Below are positions 8,320-19,342 of a stretch of 58,807 nucleotides of DNA, in pieces. The notes beneath the pieces were generated by a model. It saw nothing but the letters and a program-made list of their open reading frames with translations. It did not search any database and was not told the DNA's origin. Each line of letters begins with the position of its first letter. Position 1 is the stretch's first letter. The DNA lies in contig CAMAPK010000011.1 in the NCBI GenBank assembly GCA_945860135.1, forward strand, positions 1 to 58,807. The letters are read 5' to 3'. Both the position numbers and the translations under genes were made by a program. The DNA comes from Nitrosovibrio sp. Nv4 (GTDB lineage Bacteria > Pseudomonadota > Gammaproteobacteria > Burkholderiales > Nitrosomonadaceae).

Positions 8320-10293
8320 ATGAAAAATCTCTGGAATGATGTGGAGGCGGCGCATTATCAAACCGATCTGGCGCTGCGGGTTTACACGTCCCATCTTCTG
8401 GGGCGCGACAAATCGCTGGTGCTGCACGGCGGCGGCAACACCTCGGTCAAGATTCGCGAACGGAATCTGTTCGGCGAGGAAGAAGACATTCTCTACGTCA
8501 AGGGTAGCGGCTGGGATCTGGAAACCATCGAAGAAGCAGGTTTTTCGCCGGTACGCATGCATCATTTGCTGCGGCTTGCCGGGCTGGAAGCGCTGTCCGA
8601 CCCGCAAATGGTGAACGAGCTGATGACACATATGACGAAATCATCTGCACCCGTGCCCTCCATTGAAACCATTCTGCATGCCTGTCTGCCATACAAATAT
8701 GTGGATCACACCCATGCGGATGCAGTGGTGACCATAACCAACACGCCGCACGGCGAAGCATGCATCCGTGAAATTTATGGTGATACCGTGGTGGTGATTC
8801 CCTACGTGATGCCAGGTTTTGACCTGGCACGAGTCTGTGTCGGGGAGTTTGCCAAGCAGGCCGGTGACAATACCATCGGCATGGTACTGCTGAATCATGG
8901 TATTTTTTCCTTCGGCGCAACCGCCAAAGAAGCCTACGAGTGCATGATCATGCTGGTCAGCCAAGCTGAAGATTTCCTCAAGCAAAAAAATGCATGGCAG
9001 GTTCCCTATTTACCAGAAGAAGTTTCCAGTAAACCGCTGCGGTTGGAACTGGCCGCGCTACGCAAGGAAGTTTCCACCGTAGCGGGTTTCCCGGTGATTC
9101 TGGCTGCCTACCTGGATGATGCCAGCCTTACTTTTTCCCGACGTGATGATGTTGCGGTGATTTCGCAGCAGGGCCCGGCGACACCCGATCACATCATCCG
9201 CACCAAGCGGATCCCCATGCTGGGACGGGATGTGCGGGCTTATGCGCAGGCCTACCGGCAATACTTCGAGCAGCATGCTTCACAAGTCAAGGAAAAGAAA
9301 ACCATGCTGGATGCGGCGCCGCGCATCATTCTTGACCCAGAACTGGGTCTCTGCACGGTGGGGAGAAATGCGAAAGACGCAGCCATCGTTGCAGAGATCT
9401 ATCAGCACACCATGGAGATCATTCAGCGCGCCACCGCGCTGGGCGGTTTCCGAGCGCTTTCCACGAACGATCTGTTTGCGGTGGAATACTGGGATCTGGA
9501 GCAGGCCAAGCTCAAGAAAAGTGGTAAACCACCGCTTTTCTCCGGTCAAATCGCGCTCGTTACCGGCGCGGCATCCGGCATCGGCAAGGCTTGCGTCGAA
9601 GCACTGTTGGCGCGGGGTGCGGCGGTTATCGGTCTTGACCTCGATCCGGCCATTGCAAGCCTGTTCAAGCGCGGCGACTACCTTGGTCTGTGCGGTGACG
9701 TCAGCGATGAGAACGCTATCATCAACGCGCTGGAAGTCTGCGTGAAAACTTATGGCGGACTCGACATGCTGATACTGAATGCCGGGATTTTCCCCGCCAG
9801 CCAGCCTATTAAATCCCTCGCCACGGATGAATGGCGCAAGGTGATGAACATCAATCTGGACGCCAATCTTGTGCTGTTGCGTGAATGTCATCCGCTTCTG
9901 AAACTCGCTCCCAAAGGCGGGAGCGTAGTCGTTATCGGTTCGAAGAATGTACCCGCCCCCGGTCCCGGCGCAGCAGCGTATTCCGCATCGAAAGCAGCGC
10001 TCAATCAACTGGCGCGGGTGGCAGCGCTGGAATGGGGTGCAGACAATATCCGCATCAACATTTTGCATCCCAACGCCGTGTTTGATACCAGCATTTGGAC
10101 CGAGGACGTGCTCGAGTCCCGCGCGGCGCAGTACGGCCTTTCGGTGGAACAATATAAAAAGAACAATATTCTCAAGGCCGAGGTAACCAGCCGCGACGTG
10201 GCGGAACTGGCAGCGGAGATGTGTGGGCCGCTGTTCGCCAAGACTACCGCCGCACAGGTGCCGGTGGATGGTGGCAACGAGCGGGTAATTTAG
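8320..10293 (+). CDS. bifunctional class II aldolase / short-chain dehydrogenase
   Basis: This is a fusion of about 657 residues. The N-terminal 400 residues are a RhaD/fuculose-phosphate-type class II aldolase, with HGGGNTSVK binding the phosphate, HTHADAV supplying metal-binding histidines and LLNHGIFSFG as a further family motif. The C-terminal 250 residues are an NAD(P)-dependent short-chain dehydrogenase with TGAASGIG and the YSASK active site. Characterised fusions of this type act as rhamnulose-1-phosphate aldolase/lactaldehyde dehydrogenase. No rhamnose gene is present; the next gene, 12 bp on, is mtnA. I infer cleavage of a 5-deoxy- or 5-methylthio-ribulose 1-phosphate to DHAP and an aldehyde, with the second domain acting on the aldehyde. 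The ATG at 8320 is the start; the upstream open frame is antisense to the GNAT gene. Confidence 0.85.
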   Translation: MKNLWNDVEAAHYQTDLALRVYTSHLLGRDKSLVLHGGGNTSVKIRERNLFGEEEDILYVKGSGWDLETIEEAGFSPVRMHHLLRLAGLEALSDPQMVNELMTHMTKSSAPVPSIETILHACLPYKYVDHTHADAVVTITNTPHGEACIREIYGDTVVVIPYVMPGFDLARVCVGEFAKQAGDNTIGMVLLNHGIFSFGATAKEAYECMIMLVSQAEDFLKQKNAWQVPYLPEEVSSKPLRLELAALRKEVSTVAGFPVILAAYLDDASLTFSRRDDVAVISQQGPATPDHIIRTKRIPMLGRDVRAYAQAYRQYFEQHASQVKEKKTMLDAAPRIILDPELGLCTVGRNAKDAAIVAEIYQHTMEIIQRATALGGFRALSTNDLFAVEYWDLEQAKLKKSGKPPLFSGQIALVTGAASGIGKACVEALLARGAAVIGLDLDPAIASLFKRGDYLGLCGDVSDENAIINALEVCVKTYGGLDMLILNAGIFPASQPIKSLATDEWRKVMNINLDANLVLLRECHPLLKLAPKGGSVVVIGSKNVPAPGPGAAAYSASKAALNQLARVAALEWGADNIRINILHPNAVFDTSIWTEDVLESRAAQYGLSVEQYKKNNILKAEVTSRDVAELAAEMCGPLFAKTTAAQVPVDGGNERVI

Positions 10294-10305
10294 CGTGAGC
10301 AGGCT

Positions 10306-11376
10306 ATGAGATCCGATCCGGAAAAGATCGAAACCCTGCGCTGGCGAGATAACAAGCTGGAAATGATCGACCAGCGCATCTTACCCGCACATTTCAAATA
10401 TCTGGCGTTTGATTCTGCGGTAAGCGTGGCCGAAGCCATACGCAGCATGGTGGTGCGCGGGGCACCCGCGATCGGCTGCGCTGCAGCTTACGGTTTCGCA
10501 TTGGAGGCACGGCGGCTGGAACCAGAAAGTCCGGAGAATTTTGCCCGCGGATTGGAACAAGGTTTTGTCATGCTTGCGCAAAGCCGCCCTACTGCAGTCA
10601 ACCTGCTATGGGCTTTGAGAAAAATGCGTGAGGTCTGGCAGGACAGGAAAACGGAAAGCAATGCAATCATTGCTGCCGGGCTATTGGCGGCAGCGCACGA
10701 AATAACGGCGGAAGACATTCGCATTAACCACCGGCTGGGCGAGCATGGCGCAGGGCTGCTTCCAGATAATTCAACAGTGCTGACCTATTGCAATGCCGGA
10801 GCGCTTGCCACTGCCGGTCATGGCACGGCACTGGGCGTGATTCGCTCGGCGCGCGATCAAGGCAAGAGAGTTTCCATCATCGCCTGCGAAACCAGACCTT
10901 TTCTGCAGGGTGCACGGCTGACCGCATGGGAAATGGTGCAGGAAAAAATTCCGGTAACACTGATTACCGACAACATGGCAGGGCACTTCATGAGCCGGGG
11001 TGAAATTCACGCGATCGTGGTGGGGGCGGATCGGGTCGCGGCCAACGGCGATGTCGCCAACAAGATTGGAACCTATATGCTGGCGGTGCTAGCCGCTCGC
11101 CATGGCATCCCGTTTTATGTGGCCTGCCCGTTGTCAACGATCGATCTTGCTACAGCTTCCGGCGACTCGATTCCGATTGAAGAACGTGCGGCGGAAGAAG
11201 TGACCGGTTATCGTGATCATCAGTGGGCGGCAACCGGTGTGACGGTTTGCAATCCCGCTTTTGATGTGACGCCAGCCGGACTGGTGACGGCTTTGATTAC
11301 GGAAAAAGGTGTAGTACGGGCACCAACGGAAGGAGGAATCAGAGGGTTGTTTGAGTCGTCACCGGCAATTCAATGA
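10306..11376 (+). CDS. mtnA: S-methyl-5-thioribose-1-phosphate isomerase
   Basis: This 356-residue protein belongs to the MtnA/eIF2B-related aldose phosphate isomerases, which turn methylthioribose-1-phosphate (or 5-deoxyribose-1-phosphate) into the ribulose form. Signatures are RGAPAIGCAAAYG near residue 50, the catalytic cysteine in TYCNAGALAT near residue 160 and the catalytic aspartate in VGADRVAANGDVANKIGTY near residue 240. It follows the aldolase-dehydrogenase fusion by 12 bp, so the two are surely co-transcribed. No mtnK, mtnP, mtnB, mtnC or mtnD gene is in the window. The gene ends 10 bp from the convergent purA stop. Confidence 0.94.
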   Translation: MRSDPEKIETLRWRDNKLEMIDQRILPAHFKYLAFDSAVSVAEAIRSMVVRGAPAIGCAAAYGFALEARRLEPESPENFARGLEQGFVMLAQSRPTAVNLLWALRKMREVWQDRKTESNAIIAAGLLAAAHEITAEDIRINHRLGEHGAGLLPDNSTVLTYCNAGALATAGHGTALGVIRSARDQGKRVSIIACETRPFLQGARLTAWEMVQEKIPVTLITDNMAGHFMSRGEIHAIVVGADRVAANGDVANKIGTYMLAVLAARHGIPFYVACPLSTIDLATASGDSIPIEERAAEEVTGYRDHQWAATGVTVCNPAFDVTPAGLVTALITEKGVVRAPTEGGIRGLFESSPAIQ

Positions 11377-11386
11377 TGATCTGGAG

Positions 11387-12751
<1,365 letters not shown>

Positions 12752-12808
12752 TTAGTGAATTATTGCGACATTGCTATGATTTTCTGCGTGTTATTTTCAG
12801 GTTTAAAT

Positions 12809-13966
12809 TCAGATTTTCTCTAGTTTCCAGCACCCTTGATGCATCACCAGTTGCCGGTCACAGTCAAGTGGATCTTGATCACGCTCATGTCCCGGCAATT
12901 CCATAACTACGATCTGACCTTCATTGCGAAGCTGCTCAATTTCTTTCTCAAGCGCCCTGTCATTTTTCTTGTAGGGCGCAAGGATCCCTTTCGGATAGGG
13001 ATCAGGTTTTACCAGCCCCGACAATTCGCGTAAATCCATGCTGAAGCCAGTGGCCGGGCGCGCCCTTCCAAATGCTTTGCCGATTTCATCATAGCGTCCA
13101 CCCAAAGCGACTGCGTTAGGGCAGCCCTTGGCATAGGCAGCGAACACCATGCCGCTGTGATATTGATAGCCGCGCAAGTCAGCCAGATCGAATGCCAGAG
13201 TATCCACCAGTGGCTCCAATTCTGCTGCGACTGTTTCCAGTTCGTCCAGCGCGGTCTGAATCTCGGGGTAATCTGGCAGAAACTTGCGTGCACGCGTCAG
13301 CACTTGCCTGTCGCCATACAATTCCGGCAACAGCATCAACGCTTGCCGCGCATTTTTGTCCAGCCCGGCACAGAGATCCCTCAATACGGAGACGTCCTTG
13401 GCCTGGAGTGCGCCGAATAATTCCGTTTCTAATCCGCCGGGAATTCCTGCACCTTTAACCAGGCCGCGGAATACGGTGACATGGCCAAGATCAAGGTGGA
13501 TTCTTTCTATCCCGGCAATTGCCAGGGATTGCAGCATGAGCTGCTGAATTTCCAGATCGCTTTCCAGTCCAGCATGGCCATATAGTTCCGCACCAATCTG
13601 GAGCGGTTCACGGGTGCGGGTCAGTCCCGATGGCACGGTATGCAGCACACTGCCTGCGTAGCACAGACGGGTGACGCCATTGCGGTTCAGCAAGTGTGCA
13701 TCGATACGTGCGGCCTGGGGCGTCATATCTGCGCGCAAGCCCATCATCCTGCCGCTCAGCTGATCCACCACTTTGAATATGCGTAAGTTCGAGTCACCCC
13801 CGCTGCCTGAGAGCAGCGACTCCACGTACTCCAGCAGTGGTGGCCCCACCAGTTGATAGCCATGTACCAACAGCCAGTCCATGATGCGCCGACGCTTTGC
13901 CTCAATGGCTAACGCCTCGGCAGGCAGGATATCCTCAATGTATTCGGGAAGGAGCCAATTACGCAT
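12809..13966 (-). CDS. hisZ: ATP phosphoribosyltransferase regulatory subunit
   Basis: This is a 385-residue HisZ, a catalytically inactive histidyl-tRNA synthetase paralogue that activates the short form of HisG in the first step of histidine synthesis. Class II synthetase-like motifs remain: the N-terminal LLPEYIEDILP stretch, MGLRADMTPQAARI (motif 2-like), and the C-terminal GGRYDEIGKAFGRARPATGFSMDL. The anticodon-binding domain of true HisS is missing. Its place between the DUF2065 gene and purA is standard in betaproteobacteria. hisG is not in the window. Confidence 0.93.
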   Translation of the reverse strand: MRNWLLPEYIEDILPAEALAIEAKRRRIMDWLLVHGYQLVGPPLLEYVESLLSGSGGDSNLRIFKVVDQLSGRMMGLRADMTPQAARIDAHLLNRNGVTRLCYAGSVLHTVPSGLTRTREPLQIGAELYGHAGLESDLEIQQLMLQSLAIAGIERIHLDLGHVTVFRGLVKGAGIPGGLETELFGALQAKDVSVLRDLCAGLDKNARQALMLLPELYGDRQVLTRARKFLPDYPEIQTALDELETVAAELEPLVDTLAFDLADLRGYQYHSGMVFAAYAKGCPNAVALGGRYDEIGKAFGRARPATGFSMDLRELSGLVKPDPYPKGILAPYKKNDRALEKEIEQLRNEGQIVVMELPGHERDQDPLDCDRQLVMHQGCWKLEKI

Positions 13967-14009
13967 GTTTGCGATTCAGATACGGCTGCATGAAAATGGG
14001 ATAACGGAG

Positions 14010-14195
14010 TTAGTTTACAAGATACAGCAGCAGCAACCCCGCCAACATCGAAGTCAGACCGATGAAGCGTATCTGGTTGTCGCCGGCCTCGGTCAGTTTT
14101 TTGAAAGCTTCACGCCACATGCCAGGCAGCAGAAACGGCAGCATTCCTTCCATTACCAGCATCAACGCGAACGCAATTAGCAAAGTGTCCCACAT
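14010..14195 (-). CDS. DUF2065 family small membrane protein
   Basis: This encodes a 61-residue protein with two hydrophobic helices: residues 3-22, and about residues 43-60 ending LLLLYLVN. They flank a short polar stretch containing MWREAFKKL. It matches the DUF2065/YjeT family, which is regularly encoded between hflC and purA/hisZ in proteobacteria. Its function is unknown; the location suggests some link to HflKC membrane complexes, but nothing in the sequence proves it. Confidence 0.82.
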   Translation of the reverse strand: MWDTLLIAFALMLVMEGMLPFLLPGMWREAFKKLTEAGDNQIRFIGLTSMLAGLLLLYLVN

Positions 14196-14319
14196 GCTGC
14201 GATAGCTCCGACAGACACCTCAATAAATTCAAGACCACAAATAAAATTATTGCGTAATACGGTGGGTCAAGTCAGTCCGCAACATGGTTACACGTAAATT
14301 CAACTTCATGAAAGGCAGC

Positions 14320-15198
14320 CTATTTTCCGCCCCGCCCCGGATTTTTCAAATATTTGAAGAACTCAGAGCCAGGTTCCAGCACCATCATGTCCCCTTTGTT
14401 CTTGAAAGTCTGCTTGTAGGCTTCCAGGCTGCGGTAGAAAGAATAGAATTCCGGGTTCTGCTGAAAGGCGCCAGCGTAGATTGATGAGGCCTTGGCATCA
14501 CCCTCGCCCTTGACCTCCTGGGCTTTCCGGTAAGCTTCCGCCAGGATCACCTCACGTTGCCGGTCAGCATCGGCACGAATTTTTTCTGATTCCGCCGCAC
14601 CAGTCGAGCGTAGCTCATTGGCCACACGCTTTCTCTCTGCTTCCATCCGCCGGTAGACCGATTCGCTTACCTCTACCGGCAGATCCACGCGTTTCAGGCG
14701 CACATCCACCACTTCCACTCCAATCTTGCGGGCATCAGCATCAGCTTTCTGGCGCATGATTTCCATAATCTTGTCGCGTTCGCCGGAGACCACATCGTGC
14801 ACCGTGCGATTACCAAATTCGTCGCGCATGCTGGAATTCACTGTCTGAGCCAAACGGGTTTGTGCCAGCATTTCGTCACCGCGAACACTGATGTAATATT
14901 GCTTTACATCGACGATGCGCCACTTGACGAACAAGTCCACCAGCACGTTCTTCTTTTCCGAAGTAATGAAACGTTCCGGTTCGACCGTATCCATAGTCAT
15001 GATACGCGACTCAAAGTAGCGTACGTTCTGCACCAGAGGAATCTTGAAATATAGTCCTGGCGTAGTTTTTACGTCGACCACTTCACCCAGTTGGAATACG
15101 ATCGCATGCTGACGCTGGTCGACGATAAACAGTGCTGAACTGGCAAGAAAGAACAGGGCGGCAATGGCGCCCAATAGCGTGGAAGTATGTTTTTTCAT
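14320..15198 (-). CDS. hflC: protease modulator HflC
   Basis: This is a 292-residue SPFH/prohibitin-domain protein with one N-terminal membrane helix, residues about 7-26. It is the partner of HflK in the large periplasm-facing complex that controls the FtsH protease. Visible are VFQLGEVVDVKTTPGLYFKIP in the SPFH domain, the charged coiled-coil ESVYRRMEAERKRVANELR and the C-terminal YRSLEAYKQTF segment. It starts one base after the hflK stop codon, so the two are translationally coupled and made in equal amounts. Confidence 0.96.
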   Translation of the reverse strand: MKKHTSTLLGAIAALFFLASSALFIVDQRQHAIVFQLGEVVDVKTTPGLYFKIPLVQNVRYFESRIMTMDTVEPERFITSEKKNVLVDLFVKWRIVDVKQYYISVRGDEMLAQTRLAQTVNSSMRDEFGNRTVHDVVSGERDKIMEIMRQKADADARKIGVEVVDVRLKRVDLPVEVSESVYRRMEAERKRVANELRSTGAAESEKIRADADRQREVILAEAYRKAQEVKGEGDAKASSIYAGAFQQNPEFYSFYRSLEAYKQTFKNKGDMMVLEPGSEFFKYLKNPGRGGK

Positions 15199-16395
15199 TT
15201 ATCTTGTCTCCCGTTCACGGCCACGAAATGCTTCGCGTGTGCGAGCGGCGCTGTCATGTCCCGCCTCTTGGGCAGCTGGGGGAGGTGTTTCCGGCACCGG
15301 AGCTGGCGTTGGGGAAGGTCCGCTTGTTTGTATCAGCTTATCCAGCGGTAGATAGAGCAAGTTGTTGCCGCTTTTCTGATCGATCAGTATCTTGCTGGTG
15401 CTGGAGAGTACTTGCTGCATCATGTCCAGATACAGACGGTCACGGGTTACGCCAGGCGCTTTGCTGTATTCAACGAGAATCTGTTTGAAACGGCTGGCAT
15501 CACCCTCAGAGCTGACGATCACACGCTGTTTGTACCCTTCGGACTCTTCCAGCAGGCGCGCGGCATTACCCTTGGCCTTGGGAATAACGTCGTTGGCGTA
15601 AGCCTGCCCTTCATTTTTCTGTCGCTCTCTATCCTGGCCGGCTTTCACGGCATCGTCGAATGCCGCTTGCACTTGTTCCGGCGGTTGCGCATTCTGCATG
15701 GTCACTTTGCTGATAGCGACCCCTATCTTGTAGCGATCAAGAATTCCCTGCATTAATATGGTTGTTTGCGCTGCCACCTGTTCGCGTCCTTCATAAAGCA
15801 CGAAATCCATTTTGCTCTTGCCGATAACTTCACGAATCGCAGTTTCCGCCGCCTGCATCACGGCGCTTTCTGGCTCGCGGTTGGTAAACAGAAAATCTTC
15901 AGGATTTTTAAGGATATACTGCACTGCGAATTGGATGTCGATGATGTTTTCGTCATCGGTCAACATCAGCGATTCTTTCAGCACCTTGCTCCTCACGTTA
16001 TTGCGGTAGCCGATTTCCACCGTGCGAACCTGGCTTACGTTAACGGCTTCCATCACTTCGATCGGATATGGCAGGTGCCAGCGGAGTCCTGCCTGGGTGG
16101 TCTCGATATATTTACCGAAACGCAGCACCACGCCACGCTGGCCTTCGTTAACAATATAAAATCCGCTGGATATCCACATCAGCAGAAGTAGTCCAGCGAG
16201 CAGGCCAACGCCGCCGCTATATCGCTTGGGACTGCCGCCAACTGGCCCCTCACCCCCGCCCGAACCTTCGCCACCGCCACCCTTGCGCTTAAAAAGGTTG
16301 TTGAGCTTCTTGTTAACGTTGCGCCACAGCTCATCGAGATCAGGCGGGCCTGAGTTACCTTTTTTTCTTCCCCACTGCGGGTCGTTTAATCCCAT
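15199..16395 (-). CDS. hflK: FtsH protease activity modulator HflK
   Basis: This is HflK, about 398 residues. The N-terminal cytoplasmic part is rich in Gly/Lys (NDPQWGRKKG..., KRKGGGGEGSGGGEG). It is followed by one membrane helix (LLAGLLLLMWISSGFYIV) and an SPFH domain (GVVLRFGKYIETTQAGLRWHLP). The C-terminal tail is Pro-rich. The ATG at 16395 is preferred because an AGGA-type ribosome site lies just upstream and family members start with this Asn-Asp-Pro-Gln-Trp stretch; the longer frame adds 14 atypical residues. It directly precedes hflC. Confidence 0.95.
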   Translation of the reverse strand: MGLNDPQWGRKKGNSGPPDLDELWRNVNKKLNNLFKRKGGGGEGSGGGEGPVGGSPKRYSGGVGLLAGLLLLMWISSGFYIVNEGQRGVVLRFGKYIETTQAGLRWHLPYPIEVMEAVNVSQVRTVEIGYRNNVRSKVLKESLMLTDDENIIDIQFAVQYILKNPEDFLFTNREPESAVMQAAETAIREVIGKSKMDFVLYEGREQVAAQTTILMQGILDRYKIGVAISKVTMQNAQPPEQVQAAFDDAVKAGQDRERQKNEGQAYANDVIPKAKGNAARLLEESEGYKQRVIVSSEGDASRFKQILVEYSKAPGVTRDRLYLDMMQQVLSSTSKILIDQKSGNNLLYLPLDKLIQTSGPSPTPAPVPETPPPAAQEAGHDSAARTREAFRGRERETR

Positions 16396-16458
16396 GTTGA
16401 TTCCTAGTTTTCCGTTGTATATAGATACAGCCGTCAAATGGTCAAGCTGATTGCTGGC

Positions 16459-17661
16459 TTAGCAAGAAACGGCAGCGCATTCGCTGACTACATTTCCAAC
16501 TTGGGGCTGTATCTTGCAGCGTTGCGAAATACGTTGTTCAATTGCCTCGGCCAGCGCCAGCCTAATAAATTCAAGCCCCTCGCCAGTTCTTGCACTCAAA
16601 CGAATTTGCATTATTCTACCATACTCATCGCGCCCATAGCCCGCAGATCCCGCCGATAAATTGGTCGAGTCTATCTTGTTCAGTACCAGAATCTGTGGGA
16701 TTCCATCGGCACCGATTTCCTTCAATACCTTGTTGACCTCCCTGATTTGCTCATCCCGATTGGGGCTGCCAGCATCCACGACATGGAGCAGCATGTCAGC
16801 CTGCACGGTTTCTTCCAGCGTAGCACGGAATGCGGCAACCAATGTATGCGGCAATTCGCGAATGAAGCCGACTGTATCGGAAATCACTAGTGGTCCGTAG
16901 TCGGGGATGAATAGCTTGCGCGTGGTGGCATCCAGAGTGGCAAACAACTGATCGGCGGCATAGGTGTGGGCGCGAGTAAGGCTATTGAACAGGGTGGATT
17001 TGCCCGCATTGGTGTAGCCAACAATGGAAACGGACATCACGTCAGCGCGTTGCCTGGAACGGCTCTGTACCTCACGCTGGCGCTGGAATTTGGCGAGTTT
17101 CTCCCTGAGTGATTTAACCCGCTTCCGCAGCAGTTGCCGGTCGGTTTCCAACTGGGTTTCGCCAGGACCACGCAAGCCAATCCCGCCTTTTTGTCGTTCC
17201 AGATGGGTCCAGCCACGCACCAGGCGAGTAGCAAGATGCTCAAGCTGAGCCAGTTCCACCTGTAATTTGCCCTCGTGGCTCTTCGCGCGCTGGGCGAAGA
17301 TATCCAGAATCAGGTTGGTACGATCCAGCACGCGACACTGGAGGCGTTGCTCCAGGTTGCGTTGTTGGGCGGGAGCAAGATTATGATTAAAAATTACCAG
17401 CGAGGCACCAGTTTGTTCCACTACGGCGGCAATCTCGTCCACCTTGCCGCTGCCGGCGTAATAAGCTGGGTCTGGGCGGGAGCGCCTACCTTTGATTACT
17501 GCAGGGATTGTAAGCCCATCACTTGCGGCCAGTTGCTGCAATTCTTCCAGATTCTCTGCGTAGCAACCGCCGCCAAAATCAAGACTGACCAGTATGGCAG
17601 CATTAATGTTGGCGGTGCTACCAGTGGGGCGGTCAAGCATCAGGTGCGGCTGGGGCATCAA
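16459..17661 (-). CDS. hflX: ribosome-associated GTPase HflX
   Basis: This is a 400-residue HflX, a GTPase that binds 50S subunits and rescues or splits stalled ribosomes, notably under heat stress. The N-terminal HflX domain contains [26 protein letters not shown] and [18 protein letters not shown]-like segments. The G domain shows the P-loop [18 protein letters not shown], and NKID. The frame's first codon overlaps the end of hfq by 29 bp; a second ATG at 17640 is nearly as good. The hfq-hflX order is classic. Confidence 0.96.
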   Translation of the reverse strand: MMPQPHLMLDRPTGSTANINAAILVSLDFGGGCYAENLEELQQLAASDGLTIPAVIKGRRSRPDPAYYAGSGKVDEIAAVVEQTGASLVIFNHNLAPAQQRNLEQRLQCRVLDRTNLILDIFAQRAKSHEGKLQVELAQLEHLATRLVRGWTHLERQKGGIGLRGPGETQLETDRQLLRKRVKSLREKLAKFQRQREVQSRSRQRADVMSVSIVGYTNAGKSTLFNSLTRAHTYAADQLFATLDATTRKLFIPDYGPLVISDTVGFIRELPHTLVAAFRATLEETVQADMLLHVVDAGSPNRDEQIREVNKVLKEIGADGIPQILVLNKIDSTNLSAGSAGYGRDEYGRIMQIRLSARTGEGLEFIRLALAEAIEQRISQRCKIQPQVGNVVSECAAVSC

Positions 17662-17878
17662 ATGGAATGGTAACGGCTCTGGCGGGAACCACGGTGGATA
17701 TTGCGTGCTTATATACCATCTGGGTGACGGTATTTTTCAGTAGAACCACGTACTGATCAAACGAGTCAATATGACCTTGTAGTTTAATACCATTTACCAG
17801 ATAAATCGATACCGGAATGTGCTCCTTCCGCAGAGCGTTCAGAAACGGGTCTTGTAACAATTGCCCTTTGGCGCTCAT
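17633..17878 (-). CDS. hfq: RNA chaperone Hfq
   Basis: This is an 81-residue Hfq, the Sm-like hexameric chaperone pairing small RNAs with mRNAs. The Sm1 motif (residues about 8-50, with [20 protein letters not shown] and [18 protein letters not shown]) and the Sm2 motif with YKHAIST are intact. The C-terminal tail is short, as is usual in betaproteobacteria. A GGGAGT ribosome site precedes the ATG. It is the first gene of the hfq-hflX-hflKC run. Its promoter must lie within 17879-18110. Confidence 0.97.
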   Translation of the reverse strand: MSAKGQLLQDPFLNALRKEHIPVSIYLVNGIKLQGHIDSFDQYVVLLKNTVTQMVYKHAISTVVPARAVTIPFDAPAAPDA

Positions 17879-18216
17879 GGGTGACTCCCTGTTTTAATTA
17901 TTCAAGCAATAACTCTACTTGATTTTAAGGAGTAAATCCATATTCCTGAACGGAAGATAAAACAGCAGTAGCTCCATAAATTCAAACTGGTTATTTTTCT
18001 ATTCAAGATCGGCTTGAGCGAGTGAATTCATGGAACAGGAGGGCAAGAGAAAGGGATGGGCGTTTGTCACTGCACCCGGTGCAGTCAGGTCCTTCCGGAT
18101 GGCCCGCCCAATAAAAATGCCCAGGCTGCGTGTGCAGCCTGGGCATCGATTGATGAGGATCTCTTCCTGAATCCAGAAGGCGCTGCCTCAAACAAGTACG
18201 ACAGTTTCTCCGCTAA
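17879..18216. other. intergenic region between hfq and the peroxidase gene
   Basis: This gap of about 340 bp holds the hfq promoter side (A/T-rich stretch at 17893-17960) and the peroxidase terminator at 18117-18146. Short open frames crossing it show no family resemblance and no ribosome site; I see no gene. Confidence 0.5.
18111..18146 (-). terminator. intrinsic terminator after the di-heme peroxidase gene
   Basis: A perfect 13-bp stem, ATGCCCAGGCTGC at 18117-18129 with GCAGCCTGGGCAT at 18134-18146, has a GTGT loop. On the minus strand it is followed by a T run (A run at 18113-18117 on the plus strand). It lies about 70 bp beyond the peroxidase stop. Confidence 0.82.
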
Positions 18217-19212
18217 TCAGTCAAACGGCTTTGGTTTTGGAGTTTCATTAGTGGAAGGCGGCAGGATGGGCAGTTTGAAATCAGGCTGCTTGCCGGTCAG
18301 CGTCTTCAGAAAGGCCACGATTTTGGCGTTTTCTTCCTTGCTGAAGTCGCGACCCAACTGTATCCGGCCCATGGTGTCCACCGCATCTTCCAGAGTCTCG
18401 GCGGCGCCATCGTGAAAGTAGGGATATGTCAGCTCTACATTGCGCAGGGTGGGCACCTTGAACACAAAACGATCCGTCGCTTTGCCAGTAACGCCTACCC
18501 GACCCTCTTCCTTGCTGGCCGTTTTGTAGGGCTCGCGAACACCCATCTTCTGAAACGAGGTGCCACCTACGGCCGTCCCATAATGACAGCTGGTGCAACC
18601 GGTGTCCTTGAATAGCTTGTAACCATCCAGTTCAGCCTGGCTGAGGGCCTTCTTGTCGCCTTTAAGCCACTTATCGAAGCGGGAATCAGGCGTTACCAGG
18701 GTTTCTTCGAAAGCAGCGATGGCGTCGGTCACCATACCAATGTTAACTTGATCCGATCCGAACACCTGCTTGAAGCGGGCACGATACTGCGGGATTGAGC
18801 GCAGCACGTCCACGGCCAGTTCGTGGGTGAAAGCCATCTCACCCGGGTTGGCAATGGGTCCGCCGGCCTGCTCCTTCAGATCCTTGGCGCGACCATCCCA
18901 GAATTGGGCCAGCATCATGCTGGAATTCAGCACCGTTGGCGCGTTGATGGGTCCCTGGTTCCATTTATGCCCAATAGAGGTCTTGATGTTATCAGTGCCG
19001 CCCATGCTCAAGTTGTGGCAGGAGTTGCAGGAAATAAAACCGGATTTGGACAGGCGCGGGTCAAAAAAGAGCATCTTGCCCAATTCCACCATACCTGCAT
19101 TCTTTGGCGCAGCTGCTTTAATCGGCTGGATGGGTTCGTTGGCCGACGCAGTGGTTGAAGCGGCAACAGCTCCAATAGATAGCAGCGATACAATCAGTGT
19201 TCGCAATATCAT
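18217..19212 (-). CDS. di-heme cytochrome c peroxidase (CcpA/MauG family)
   Basis: This is a secreted protein of about 331 residues. A signal peptide (residues 1-24, ending TTASA) is followed by a bacterial cytochrome c peroxidase fold. Two c-heme sites are visible: CNSCH in the N-terminal domain and CTSCH in the C-terminal domain. The segment VPTLRNVELTYPYFHDG carries the Tyr-Phe-His-Asp stretch usual for the family. It reduces H2O2 in the periplasm with electrons from cytochrome c. The ATG at 19212 is chosen because an AAGGAGA ribosome site precedes it; the longer frame runs into rppH. Confidence 0.92.
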   Translation of the reverse strand: MILRTLIVSLLSIGAVAASTTASANEPIQPIKAAAPKNAGMVELGKMLFFDPRLSKSGFISCNSCHNLSMGGTDNIKTSIGHKWNQGPINAPTVLNSSMMLAQFWDGRAKDLKEQAGGPIANPGEMAFTHELAVDVLRSIPQYRARFKQVFGSDQVNIGMVTDAIAAFEETLVTPDSRFDKWLKGDKKALSQAELDGYKLFKDTGCTSCHYGTAVGGTSFQKMGVREPYKTASKEEGRVGVTGKATDRFVFKVPTLRNVELTYPYFHDGAAETLEDAVDTMGRIQLGRDFSKEENAKIVAFLKTLTGKQPDFKLPILPPSTNETPKPKPFD

Positions 19213-19342
19213 CGGTATTCTCCTTAAAATGCGGCTGTAGTGGCGCAGCCGATTACGCCTGACGAAATATAAACCCTTTACAAGAATCTGGCCATGATAT
19301 TCGCACCATGCTAACCCGCATAAATCCGGCTTCCGCGCAGAT

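Noticed and set aside
9280-10152. 290-codon frame antisense to the dehydrogenase half of the aldolase fusion
   Set aside because: The sense strand carries intact TGxxxGIG and YxxxK motifs; the antisense product has no recognisable feature.
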